From an uncultured bacterium (GTDB lineage Bacteria; Cyanobacteriota; Vampirovibrionia; Gastranaerophilales; Gastranaerophilaceae), in assembly GCA_949284715.1 (NCBI GenBank), contig CASDWH010000021.1:1-64000 (forward strand): a DNA stretch of 64,000 nt, written 5' to 3'. A program made the translations under genes and the position numbers. Below the pieces are notes generated by a model that worked only from the letters and a program-made list of their open reading frames with translations, had not been told where the DNA came from and did not search any database. Every line of letters begins with the position of its first letter. The first letter of the stretch is position 1. Positions 17,324 to 25,135 of this stretch are shown piece by piece.

Positions 17324-17422
17324 ATGGAAGTTTTAAATTTATTGTTCTTTTGCGGCGTAATGTATTTCGCTCTTATCTGGTGTCCGAGCTATTATGAAAA
17401 AATTATGAAAAAGCAGCACTAA
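17324..17422 (+). CDS. 32-residue single-pass membrane microprotein
   Basis: A short ORF with an ideal ribosome-binding site (AAAGGAG, 6 bases before the ATG) is followed 31 bases after its stop by a rho-independent terminator, so it is a complete transcription unit. The peptide has one hydrophobic helix (VLNLLFFCGVMYFALIW, residues 3-19) and a basic tail (YYEKIMKKQH). It may be a small membrane regulator or a toxin-like peptide; no family is recognised. A TTTTGTAACAATTTTT element lies about 70 bases upstream. Confidence 0.6.
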   Translation: MEVLNLLFFCGVMYFALIWCPSYYEKIMKKQH

Positions 17423-17453
17423 TAAACCGGTTTGAAATTGATAACAAGTACAG

Positions 17454-17482
17454 ACAGGGCAGTATTGTATGCCCTGTTTTTT
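17454..17482 (+). terminator. Rho-independent terminator of the 32-aa gene
   Basis: A 7-bp stem (ACAGGGC/GCCCTGT) with a 10-nt loop is followed by a T run. Confidence 0.9.
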
Positions 17483-17498
17483 AGTGTATTTTATACGC

Positions 17499-18953
17499 TT
17501 AAAATCTTTTTTGACTGATTAAACGCTGAATTGCTTTTATAAAATCCGTTTTTGATAACGAAAGATTTTTCATATCTGAGTAATTTACGGTTTTATTATC
17601 TATTTTGGCATTTAATCCTGTACGTTCCAGTACGTTAAAAAATGCATCAGTAACAACCTCGGCAGCATCGGAACCGCTAAACTTATGTTCAAACATTGTT
17701 TTTGCGATTTCGTTTATATTAACATCCTCTGCCAGCTTTTGTTTTCTTGTATGTATTTTAAATATTTGTTTAAGACCTTCCAAATTGGGCAGCGGTACTT
17801 CTATATGCAGTCCAAACCTCCCCGTAGCCAAAAGCGCTGGATCTATAAGTTTTTTCATATTTGTTGCTGCTATAATAAATGCCGGAACTGCACATTTTTC
17901 CAAATTGCTCATACAGCCTAAAAACTGATTTACCATTGGATCATCAAACCTTGCATTACTTGAACCGTCACGGGTTTTAGCAATAGAATCAAATTCATCT
18001 ATAAATGTAATAGACGGCGCATTGGAAATAGCTTGATTAAAGACTTCTCTTATATTCCTCTCAGATTCCCCGACAGATGACGATTTAAACTCATTTGCAT
18101 TATATTCTGCATACGAGGCATTTACTTCATTGGCCAGAGCTTTGCCAAGCAGCGTCTTTCCGCATCTTGGCGGCCCGTACAACAAAACACCTTTATTAAG
18201 ACGAATATTCTCGTATATCTGCGGACAATTTATCGGTCTTACAACATATTTTTTAAGAGTTTCTATCGCGTCATCCAGCCCGCCGATATCTTTAAATGTA
18301 ATACCTTTGCTTTCCGATTGCTGCACCTGTTCGCTATTTAAAAGTTTAAGAGTTCTTTTATTTAAATCCTCTATATTATTTATTGTTTTAACATCCAGAT
18401 ATTTATCCGCATTTAGTGTATTAAAACCCTTCGGTGCTGCAAATACAAATTTTTCGCTTTCCCCGGAAGTCCTCCAGACCAATTCTCCAGTATGCAATAC
18501 GTGACCATCTGTTAAGCGTTTTATCTCACCACCTTTAATAATATTATCTTTATTATACCCATCACCAGGAAAATCAACCAGCATTTTTCTTAATAGATGG
18601 TCTGATAATGATAAAAGGTAATAATTATTATCTCTCTTAAATACTGCAAAATTTGAATCCAAGGCCTCACGGTCTTTTAATTCTCCTTCTTTAACAAGCA
18701 GAGTATACTTTTTCATAACAGGAATATCAATTCTATCCGCAAACAATTCTAACATCATATTAGAAGAGTTTTCATCTGAGGTTACAACGAGTATAGTCTG
18801 TCCGTCAAGCGCCTCCAATCCATAATGAAACCGCCGTGATAAATCAGGTTCATTTTTACTAAACAAACCTCTAAATCCGGTCTTACAAACTTTTGACCGG
18901 TTTACACTATTATATTTATAAGTACTATTTATATTTACGGGCTGTACTTTCAT
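17499..18953 (-). CDS. AAA+ ATPase of the Cdc48/FtsH-like type with the shared N-terminal tag
   Basis: The N-terminal 200 residues of this 484-residue protein are unique; they start MKVQPVNINS and reach TGFRG at residues 25-29 (the shared tag). One AAA+ module follows: GGLDDAIETLKKYV, Walker A GPPRCGKT near residue 255 (Arg where Gly is usual), pore-loop-like Y.EYNANEF, Walker B ITFIDEFDSIAK, sensor 1 IIAATN, and DPALLATGRFGLHIEVPLP. A C-terminal helical lid completes it. It probably unfolds or remodels a protein substrate; no protease domain is attached, and the N-domain would choose the target. The promoter is leaderless. Confidence 0.85.
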   Translation of the reverse strand: MKVQPVNINSTYKYNSVNRSKVCKTGFRGLFSKNEPDLSRRFHYGLEALDGQTILVVTSDENSSNMMLELFADRIDIPVMKKYTLLVKEGELKDREALDSNFAVFKRDNNYYLLSLSDHLLRKMLVDFPGDGYNKDNIIKGGEIKRLTDGHVLHTGELVWRTSGESEKFVFAAPKGFNTLNADKYLDVKTINNIEDLNKRTLKLLNSEQVQQSESKGITFKDIGGLDDAIETLKKYVVRPINCPQIYENIRLNKGVLLYGPPRCGKTLLGKALANEVNASYAEYNANEFKSSSVGESERNIREVFNQAISNAPSITFIDEFDSIAKTRDGSSNARFDDPMVNQFLGCMSNLEKCAVPAFIIAATNMKKLIDPALLATGRFGLHIEVPLPNLEGLKQIFKIHTRKQKLAEDVNINEIAKTMFEHKFSGSDAAEVVTDAFFNVLERTGLNAKIDNKTVNYSDMKNLSLSKTDFIKAIQRLISQKRF

Positions 18954-18959
18954 ACAGTA

Positions 18960-18965
18960 ATTATA
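18960..18965 (-). promoter_or_regulatory. -10 box (TATAAT), leaderless type
   Basis: On the minus strand TATAAT is followed by exactly six bases (TACTGT) and the ATG of the AAA ATPase gene. Confidence 0.65.
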
Positions 18966-18977
18966 CTAAAAATATAT

Positions 18978-19454
18978 TTATTGAACCAAAGCGTCAACAA
19001 CTTCTCTGAAAGCGCCTTCACCGCTAAAAGCCATCGTCACCTGTATACCGCTGACCGCTCTGACTTTTGCGACTGCTCCAGGTACAGTTATTTTATATTT
19101 TGCGTATTCTAAGCATTCCAAATCATTTATATCATCACCTATGTATATATACTCTTCCTGACTGAGAGAATATTTGCTAAGTATTGATAACAATACGTCA
19201 ATTTTTTTTCTAATCCCCTGATGAATTTCACATATATCAAATTTTTTTGATAAGAGTTCTATTGCGGAATTTTTTTCACCGGAAATTACGGCAATTTGAT
19301 ATCCGTTCTTTTTAAGAATAGACATTCCCATTACATCTTTAAAGTTAACCCGTCTGGAAATGCCGCCGCCAGCATCAATATACGCGCAATTATCAGTTAT
19401 TATACCGTCAAAATCAGTTATTACCCATTTTATTGTATCAGGAAGTTTAATCAT
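18978..19454 (-). CDS. KdsC-like HAD phosphatase (nonulosonate/KDO 8-phosphatase family)
   Basis: This 158-residue capless HAD phosphatase belongs to the KdsC family, which works as a tetramer on 9-carbon or 8-carbon sugar-acid phosphates. Motif I is TDFDGIITDN (nucleophile and acid Asp), motif II is VISGEKN, the motif III lysine lies in IRKKIDVL, and motif IV is GDDINDLECLE. It overlaps neuB-like by 4 bases, so it is likely the phosphatase that follows the synthase in making a sialic-acid-like sugar. The exact sugar is not determinable from sequence. Confidence 0.85.
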   Translation of the reverse strand: MIKLPDTIKWVITDFDGIITDNCAYIDAGGGISRRVNFKDVMGMSILKKNGYQIAVISGEKNSAIELLSKKFDICEIHQGIRKKIDVLLSILSKYSLSQEEYIYIGDDINDLECLEYAKYKITVPGAVAKVRAVSGIQVTMAFSGEGAFREVVDALVQ

Positions 19455-20317
19455 TTTACCCTTCTCAATTTCTCAATTACCGGTTTTTCTCTTTCATAAA
19501 CGCATTTTTTGCCGTCGCCAAGGAAAACAGGAACATTTCTTATATCTCTTACCAGATGGTACAGCCCGTTCTTTTCAAGACTTGCCGCCTGATCTGAACC
19601 CCAGTTTGTTCTATCAAGTGTTATATGACGCTCAATAGAAGCTGCTCCAAGCACAACCGCAATAAGTGACGGCGCCAGCCCGCGTTCGTGTCCTGAAAAC
19701 CCGATCGGGCAATTAAATTTTTCTTTTAATGTTTTTATCACGTTTAAGTTTTGTTCATCACTATTACTCGGATAAGTAGATGTACAGTGATAAATTATCA
19801 GTTCATCCTCGCCTAAAATACTTACGGCATGTTCTATCTCTTCCATTGTACTCATGCCTGTAGAGAGCAATACAGGCTTACCTTTTGATTTAATATGCTT
19901 TAAAAGTTTATCATCCGTTAATGACGCTGATGCAACCTTATAGCAGGGAGGATTATATTTGTCTATAAAATCGACAGACGCCTCATCCCAGCAAGAGGCA
20001 AACCACATAATACCGTTTTCTTTACAATACCTGTCTATCTCTGAATACTCTTTTTCACCAAATTCCAAACCGCGTTTTAAGTCGCCGTTTGTATTACCAA
20101 ATACGCTTTTTCGTTCTCTGGCAAGCTCTTCCGGTGAATACACAACATCAACTGTACGTTTTTGAAATTTTACAGCATCACACCCGCATTCTACAGCCAT
20201 ATCAATAAGCGCTTTTGCCATCTTCAAACTGCCGTTATGATTTATCCCGATTTCCGCGACGACAAAGCATGGCTGCTCATCCCCGACCAATCTATTGCCA
20301 ATTTTTACTACTCTCAT
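19451..20317 (-). CDS. NeuB-family sialic-acid-type synthase without the SAF domain
   Basis: The TIM-barrel enzyme condenses phosphoenolpyruvate with an amino sugar to give a nonulosonic acid (NeuAc, legionaminic or pseudaminic type). Signatures: AEIGINHNGS, DAVKFQKRT, FASCWDEASVDF, YKVASASLTD, LSTGMST, HCTSTYPS and GFSGHERG. The protein is 288 residues; full NeuB proteins are about 340 and end in a SAF (antifreeze-like) lid domain, which is absent here. A 5-base gap behind fliO and a 4-base overlap with the KdsC-like gene define an operon, suggesting a role in glycosylating flagellin or surface structures. Confidence 0.88.
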   Translation of the reverse strand: MRVVKIGNRLVGDEQPCFVVAEIGINHNGSLKMAKALIDMAVECGCDAVKFQKRTVDVVYSPEELARERKSVFGNTNGDLKRGLEFGEKEYSEIDRYCKENGIMWFASCWDEASVDFIDKYNPPCYKVASASLTDDKLLKHIKSKGKPVLLSTGMSTMEEIEHAVSILGEDELIIYHCTSTYPSNSDEQNLNVIKTLKEKFNCPIGFSGHERGLAPSLIAVVLGAASIERHITLDRTNWGSDQAASLEKNGLYHLVRDIRNVPVFLGDGKKCVYEREKPVIEKLRRVK

Positions 20318-20322
20318 AAATC

Positions 20323-20820
20323 TTACCTTAAATATTTTTTATAAAGACCAAATTCTTCATCTATACATTCATCTTTTGATAAATCAGTGATATGAGCAGC
20401 TTTATCATAATCCTCTATCTGCATTTCTTCCGCTAAATCACAGCCGGAATCCTGTCCTTCTGACAAATCTTTAATAAGATGTATAGAATTTGCCGAAGCG
20501 CCGATGAGCATTTTTCGCCCGTCAAGTTCAATTACATGCAAAGTCCGGTTTGCGCCAAGCGGAGTTGTCGATAATATAGTTATTTTATCTTTCGCAAATT
20601 CTTTATTCTGGGATTTGAACGTCTTTATCCCAAGATGGTTGAGTTTGCTGTATATAAGGCCTGTTGCATAAATCAAACAAATCACAAATACAAGAGAAAG
20701 AAAAACCGAAAAATATCCCGGTTCATGCGCCTGCGCAAGAGTATTCTTTAACGGCTCCGCAAAGGCCGGCGCCGAATTAACTGCTATAAAAAATAGTATT
20801 AAAAACTTAGTCATACTCAC
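20323..20820 (-). CDS. fliO: Flagellar biosynthesis protein FliO
   Basis: FliO helps assemble the FliP-FliQ-FliR export gate of the flagellar type III apparatus. The protein has a signal-like N-terminus (to about residue 22), one transmembrane helix (about 37-58, VFLSLVFVICLIYATGLIY), and a cytoplasmic domain with the family core ILSTTPLGANRTLHVIELDGRKMLIGASANSIHLIKDL. An acidic tail follows. Possible starts are GTG 20823, GTG 20820 and ATG 20814. The extended -10 box lies exactly six bases before GTG 20820, which is chosen here by analogy with other leaderless genes nearby. No other flagellar export gene is adjacent. Confidence 0.82.
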   Translation of the reverse strand: MSMTKFLILFFIAVNSAPAFAEPLKNTLAQAHEPGYFSVFLSLVFVICLIYATGLIYSKLNHLGIKTFKSQNKEFAKDKITILSTTPLGANRTLHVIELDGRKMLIGASANSIHLIKDLSEGQDSGCDLAEEMQIEDYDKAAHITDLSKDECIDEEFGLYKKYLR

Positions 20821-20826
20821 CACAAA

Positions 20827-20835
20827 ATTATATCA
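20827..20835 (-). promoter_or_regulatory. Extended -10 promoter (TGATATAAT) of the fliO-neuB operon
   Basis: On the minus strand TGA-TATAAT is followed by six bases and a GTG start at 20820. No Shine-Dalgarno sequence precedes it. Confidence 0.6.
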
Positions 20836-20956
20836 CAGTGATTTTCGGGGGTAAATGGGGGAGGATAAAAATATTTACGTAACAGTTTGTAATAAATATA
20901 GACTTTTATTTATGTTTGTTTTTATAATTTATATAACAAATTAAAAAGGCAGCACT

Positions 20957-22057
20957 ATGAATAAAAACAACCTCGTAACAAATTCTATTAGTATAAAAGA
21001 TATTGACATTCCCTGTCCGGATTTAAAAAATGCCGACAAAACATCAACTATTGCAGAATGGTTTATAAGCTGGATTGAATCAGCTCTGAGCAGAAAAAAA
21101 ATACACGCCAATGACCTTATCCCCCCAAAATCAGAACTTGCTTATATGCTGGGCGTAAGTCTGGGAACAGTCCAAAATGCAATAAGAACCGTTGAGGACA
21201 GAGGGTATTTGACTTCAAAACAAAAAAAAGGTACGTTCATCGCCTCGGCAGCAAATAATAACAGGAAATTAACTTCTAAACGCGATGCTGCGATAGATAT
21301 TATAAAAAAATATTTAAAAGATAACAATTTCAAAACAGGAGATATTATTCCCTCATCAAGAAAACTCGCGCAAATCACCTCTCTGCCATTAAATACAGTG
21401 CGTACTGCATTGCAGGGACTTTGTACAGATAATATAATCACAAAACACAGCAAGCACGAGTTTAGACTTAAAAACGAAGATTTTCATATTGCAGACACAA
21501 GTTTTGAAACGCTAGTAGAAAAGGTTAAAAAAGATATCGAAAATTATATCACCGAAAACTGTAAAATATCCGACAAACTTCCTCCTAACAAAGAGCTTGC
21601 CAAAATATTCAATACAGGAATCAAAACAGTAAATGATGCCGTAAATATTTTAGTTAACAACGGTATACTTATAACAATGAGAGGAAGATACGGCACTATA
21701 GTTGCTAAAATGCCGTTAGAAACCAGCTTTGAGCCGCCGCGTGAAACATCTATATTTGCGCCGGCCGCTGATACAGCACTCTATTACTACGAAAAAACAA
21801 TGCACAGAATTAAAAAAATGATTACGGGAAATTATTACCCGGGTTCAAAATTACCATCTATAATTGCATTATCAAAACAGCTTGACCTGAGTCCAAACAC
21901 TATCAGACGTGCAATAAAAGAATTAACAAAAGAAGGAATTCTTGCCTCTACCCCCGGAAGATGGGGCGGAACCTTTGTTATTACAACACCCCCTGAGCAG
22001 GAAAACTCTTACCAGTGGCTGGCTGTAAGTTCAGATTTTATCCAGAGCGAAAAATAA
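20957..22057 (+). CDS. Regulator built from four tandem GntR-type winged-helix domains
   Basis: Four GntR-like winged helices make up nearly the whole 366-residue protein, at about residues 33-97, 110-172, 184-251 and 278-343. Each has the family pattern of a proline-containing loop (LIPPKSELA, IIPSSRKLA, KLPPNKELA, KLPSIIALS), a recognition helix (SLGTVQNAI, PLNTVRTAL, GIKTVNDAV, SPNTIRRAI) and a wing (KGTFIA, ..., YGTIVA, GGTFVI). There is no effector-binding or aminotransferase domain, unlike ordinary GntR regulators. The second copy has the most degenerate wing. It probably binds a long or repeated operator; the target is unknown. AAAGGCAG precedes the ATG. Confidence 0.82.
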   Translation: MNKNNLVTNSISIKDIDIPCPDLKNADKTSTIAEWFISWIESALSRKKIHANDLIPPKSELAYMLGVSLGTVQNAIRTVEDRGYLTSKQKKGTFIASAANNNRKLTSKRDAAIDIIKKYLKDNNFKTGDIIPSSRKLAQITSLPLNTVRTALQGLCTDNIITKHSKHEFRLKNEDFHIADTSFETLVEKVKKDIENYITENCKISDKLPPNKELAKIFNTGIKTVNDAVNILVNNGILITMRGRYGTIVAKMPLETSFEPPRETSIFAPAADTALYYYEKTMHRIKKMITGNYYPGSKLPSIIALSKQLDLSPNTIRRAIKELTKEGILASTPGRWGGTFVITTPPEQENSYQWLAVSSDFIQSEK

Positions 22058-22058
22058 C

Positions 22059-22376
22059 CTATTTATTCAACGCCTGCTCTAACGCTTTTTCTAATACTTC
22101 TATTTTTGATTCAAGTACCTTTATCTGTGATGCGGATTCCGTACTGGAAATGGATTCTTTTTCTAATTCACGTTTATACATTCTGGCGGAAGAAGATGAT
22201 TTATCAAGTAAAAACATCATACAAAATACACCCGCCGTTAATCCTGTCGTTACGAAAAGGCCAAGAACAACAAGCTGGGAAGAAACAAATCCGGCTGAAG
22301 GGTACATCAGATAAATTCCCCAAACCTGAAGCATCAATATTAAAATCAATAACATTTTATACAATTTACTTTTCAT
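22059..22376 (-). CDS. Small two-helix membrane protein with C-terminal coiled coil (LapA-like)
   Basis: The 105-residue protein has two transmembrane helices (about residues 7-26 and 33-58) and then a charged coiled coil (SQIKVLESKIEVLEKALEQALNK). The arrangement resembles the LapA/YciS family (DUF1049), but the match is by architecture only. It overlaps the end of rluD by 11 bases, so it is the last gene of the lspA-rluD operon. It ends one base from the stop of the GntR-like gene. Confidence 0.6.
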   Translation of the reverse strand: MKSKLYKMLLILILMLQVWGIYLMYPSAGFVSSQLVVLGLFVTTGLTAGVFCMMFLLDKSSSSARMYKRELEKESISSTESASQIKVLESKIEVLEKALEQALNK

Positions 22377-23289
22377 TATTTACCTTTCCTTCTAAAAAAT
22401 TTAAAACCCTCATTAATTTATCATCTTTGGGAATTTCTACCTGAACCCGCTCTCTGCCAAAAGGTTTAGAGAATTCCAGCTTGTACGCTTGCAGAACCTG
22501 TTCCTGCGTTTTTATTTTCATTTTACCAAAACCATACAAAGTGTCATTATATACAGGATGGTTAATACTTGCCAAATGGACTCTTATCTGATGTGTTCTG
22601 CCCGTTAAAAGTTTAAGCTCCACAAATGAAGCATCATTAAAGCGTTTTAAGACACGCACTTCAGTAACCGCAGGCTTGCCGTCATCTGAAATACACATTT
22701 TGCAAGTATCTGTAAACCCTCTGCTAATAGGCTTATCTATAACAAGAAAATCCTCTTTTATAACACCTTTTACGATTGCCAGATATTTTCTTACTGCTGT
22801 TTTATCTTTAATTTGCGCAGCCAGAAACTCATGGGATTTATTATTCTTAGCAATCATTAACAATCCGGAAGTATTCCGGTCAAGCCTGTGCAGGATTCCG
22901 GGGCGGAAATCACCGTTTATATCAGAAAGATTAGCCCCGAATCTGTACAACAAACCATTCACCAGTGTCCCGCTACGCTCCGCACTTGTCGGGTGGGTAA
23001 GAATACCGGAAGGTTTATTTACTACAGCCATATTATCATCTTCATAAACAACTTCAAAAAAAATGTCCTCCGGTTTTATACACAAATCTTCCCTGGGTTC
23101 TTCTTCAATAACTATTACATCATCCAGTTTAATTTTTTGGGAAGATTTTACACTTTCTCCATTAACTTTAACGGCACCGGATTTTATTAATCCCTGAATT
23201 TTTGCTCTGGAATACCCGTCAAGTATAGCCGTTATACCGGCATCTAGCCTTTTCCCGTCAATTGTTTCATCTACAAATAATTTTATCAT
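22366..23289 (-). CDS. rluD: RluA/RluD-family 23S rRNA pseudouridine synthase
   Basis: The enzyme isomerises uridines in structured RNA. The N-terminal S4 RNA-binding domain (about residues 1-70, RAKIQGLIKSGAVKVNGE) precedes the catalytic domain with HRLDRNTSGLLM, whose Asp is the nucleophile. The later motifs RKYLAIVKG, LLTGRTHQIRVHLA and HPVYNDTLYG are present. The length of 307 residues fits RluD. It lies downstream of lspA with a 4-base overlap, a common pairing in bacteria. Confidence 0.93.
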   Translation of the reverse strand: MIKLFVDETIDGKRLDAGITAILDGYSRAKIQGLIKSGAVKVNGESVKSSQKIKLDDVIVIEEEPREDLCIKPEDIFFEVVYEDDNMAVVNKPSGILTHPTSAERSGTLVNGLLYRFGANLSDINGDFRPGILHRLDRNTSGLLMIAKNNKSHEFLAAQIKDKTAVRKYLAIVKGVIKEDFLVIDKPISRGFTDTCKMCISDDGKPAVTEVRVLKRFNDASFVELKLLTGRTHQIRVHLASINHPVYNDTLYGFGKMKIKTQEQVLQAYKLEFSKPFGRERVQVEIPKDDKLMRVLNFLEGKVNNEK

Positions 23290-23753
23290 TTCTTATAACA
23301 TTTTTTAGTAATTACAAGAACAAGGATAGCAAAAACACCAATATTAATAAATATATCCGAGATATTAAAAACCGGAAAATCAATAAAATTCAGCTTGAAG
23401 AAATCACGCACAAAACCAAAATGGATTCTTTCATACAAATTACAGGTAATACCGGCACACAACAAACTTGACCAGAATATGAATACAGCTCCGAGTCTGT
23501 GAACATTGTTTATTATCCAGTGCAGAATCCAGAAAAGCGCAGCTATAGATATAACAATTAATAGTGTTGTAGAGTGTTCAAGAATACTGAATGCCGCTCC
23601 TGTATTTTTTACATAAATAAGACTTATAACAGGATTTTCAAACGAACCATGGCTATGGATGTAAGAAGCTATGGCAGAAGAGCAGTAAAAATCAAGCCAT
23701 ACAAAGAATGCTAAGGTCAACCATAAATAAAAAAGCTTGCTTCTTTTTGTCAT
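23286..23753 (-). CDS. lspA: Lipoprotein signal peptidase
   Basis: This inner-membrane aspartic protease removes signal peptides from prolipoproteins. The 155-residue protein has four hydrophobic segments. Family blocks are VKNTGAAFSIL, ITCNLYERIHFGFVRDFF (catalytic Asp in VRDF; Glu replaces Asp in the usual DR) and FNISDIFINIG (second catalytic Asp). AAGGAGATAT precedes the ATG. It starts the lspA-rluD-LapA-like operon. Confidence 0.95.
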   Translation of the reverse strand: MTKRSKLFYLWLTLAFFVWLDFYCSSAIASYIHSHGSFENPVISLIYVKNTGAAFSILEHSTTLLIVISIAALFWILHWIINNVHRLGAVFIFWSSLLCAGITCNLYERIHFGFVRDFFKLNFIDFPVFNISDIFINIGVFAILVLVITKKCYKK

Positions 23754-23766
23754 ATATCTCCTTTAA

Positions 23767-25068
23767 TTACAAACTGCTTGTACTGCCGGGTTCCTTAACA
23801 GGACAGACCGTCGCAGACGTAGGTATATCTATTGTTGATGGAGAATATGTGCCTTTTAATGATTTATCTTTTTTTTGTTTTTTATTCTTATTTTTAACTT
23901 TTTGTCCGGGTTCTGCTTTAGACTTAGCTTCAGCATTTTTTTCTTTTTTTACTTTAGCCTTTTCAGTATCAACCTTGGTCTTTTTTTGCTTTACTTTTTC
24001 ACCGGGAGCCGCAGGTTTTGTAACCTCTTCAACATTAGTACCGGATTGAACTTTTTCATTTTTTATTTTCTCATCAGCAGGCTTTGCTGTAGTTTCCTGC
24101 GCCGGAGCAGCCCCTTCTTCTTTTTTAGACTTTATTTCATGCTTATCCGCTTCAAATTTTTCTTTTTCAGCCTGTTCTACCGCACGATCGTTTTCCTGCA
24201 ATTTAAGCAAGCGTTCTTTTACCGGTACAATACCTTCTTTGTTAATAAATTTATTTTCAGGTATTACGTTAATCCTTTTTATAACATAAGCCACGCCTGT
24301 AACATTAATCTGTAAGTCTTTGTTTTCAAACTCTGGGCGCGTTAACCCTATAGATGCAACTATATATTCATTTACGCCGTCAGCGTTTGAAGTAAAAAAC
24401 CTTTCAAGAATACCGTCATCGGGAAGTTTTCTGTAATTTTCCTTTGATGTTTCCTGAGGATAAGAAACTTTTTCCTGATTAATTGATGCAATGGCGATTG
24501 TATTTTTAGGCGGCGTATATTCCAGAGAAGCAGTATAATTACTATTTGCACCTATTTGATATGGTATATTAAGAACCGGCGCATGGTCAGCCATTTCACC
24601 GAATGCAAGATATGTATCCTCGGTAAGAATAATATCAGAAACTATCCGCCAGCCGTTAGTTGTTTTTTTCAGGAAATATACATTATTAGCTATACTTTTA
24701 AGATTTCCGCGGAGATTATACTGCGACTCAATTTGTGCATTAGCCGTTTCAATCACTTCAGCAATAGCGTCTTTCCCGTTTACTGTAATATTTTTCACTT
24801 TCTGGGCATATTGAATATTGCTGTACGCAGCCCACGTATCTTCAACAAGCTTGGAATAAATATCAAGCCCAAAACCGTCTGAATTAATATATCCGAAATC
24901 GAAATATTTAATAAAATCCGGATAACTGTATTTGTTTGCGGCCTGAATCTGGCTTTTTAAAATATTTTTAATGGCTTTTACATCTGATTTGCCAGCAGAC
25001 GCCGCATCTGCATAATTAAAATTGCCAAGCAATAAAACAAGTGTTAGTACAAATAAAAATCTTTTCAT
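23767..25068 (-). CDS. Exported protein with NTF2-like domain and lysine-rich tail
   Basis: After a signal peptide (MKRFLFVLTLVLLLGNFNYADA), residues about 25-150 look like an NTF2/SnoaL-type domain (repeated IKNILKSQIQAANKYSYPDFIKYFD, VEDTWAAY, WRIVSDIILTED). A beta-rich region follows to about residue 270, and then a tail of roughly 150 residues made mostly of Lys, Glu, Ala and Pro with low sequence complexity. An upstream in-frame ATG exists at 25086. A TATGAT box exactly six bases before 25068, plus the signal peptide beginning there, supports 25068. Envelope location inferred; function unknown. Confidence 0.72.
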   Translation of the reverse strand: MKRFLFVLTLVLLLGNFNYADAASAGKSDVKAIKNILKSQIQAANKYSYPDFIKYFDFGYINSDGFGLDIYSKLVEDTWAAYSNIQYAQKVKNITVNGKDAIAEVIETANAQIESQYNLRGNLKSIANNVYFLKKTTNGWRIVSDIILTEDTYLAFGEMADHAPVLNIPYQIGANSNYTASLEYTPPKNTIAIASINQEKVSYPQETSKENYRKLPDDGILERFFTSNADGVNEYIVASIGLTRPEFENKDLQINVTGVAYVIKRINVIPENKFINKEGIVPVKERLLKLQENDRAVEQAEKEKFEADKHEIKSKKEEGAAPAQETTAKPADEKIKNEKVQSGTNVEEVTKPAAPGEKVKQKKTKVDTEKAKVKKEKNAEAKSKAEPGQKVKNKNKKQKKDKSLKGTYSPSTIDIPTSATVCPVKEPGSTSSL

Positions 25069-25074
25069 AAGAAC

Positions 25075-25080
25075 ATCATA
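25075..25080 (-). promoter_or_regulatory. -10 box (TATGAT), leaderless type
   Basis: On the minus strand TATGAT, then six bases (GTTCTT), then the ATG at 25068. This selects the shorter of two possible starts. Confidence 0.55.
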
Positions 25081-25083
25081 CAT

Positions 25084-25123
25084 CAAAAAACAAAAAAGTG
25101 ACAGTTTTTTAAACTGCCACTTT
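25084..25123 (-). terminator. Rho-independent terminator of the iron alcohol dehydrogenase gene
   Basis: Near-perfect 13-bp stem (AAAGTGGCAGTTT/AAACTGTCACTTT on the minus strand) with a short loop, then T-rich sequence. It lies 13 bases after the stop codon. Confidence 0.85.
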
Positions 25124-25135
25124 TATAAAAAATAA

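Noticed and set aside
23875-24315. Long Phe-rich plus-strand ORF opposite the NTF2-like gene
   Set aside because: It is the antisense of the lysine/glutamate-rich tail (AAA/GAA codons read as TTT/TTC) and has no start signals.
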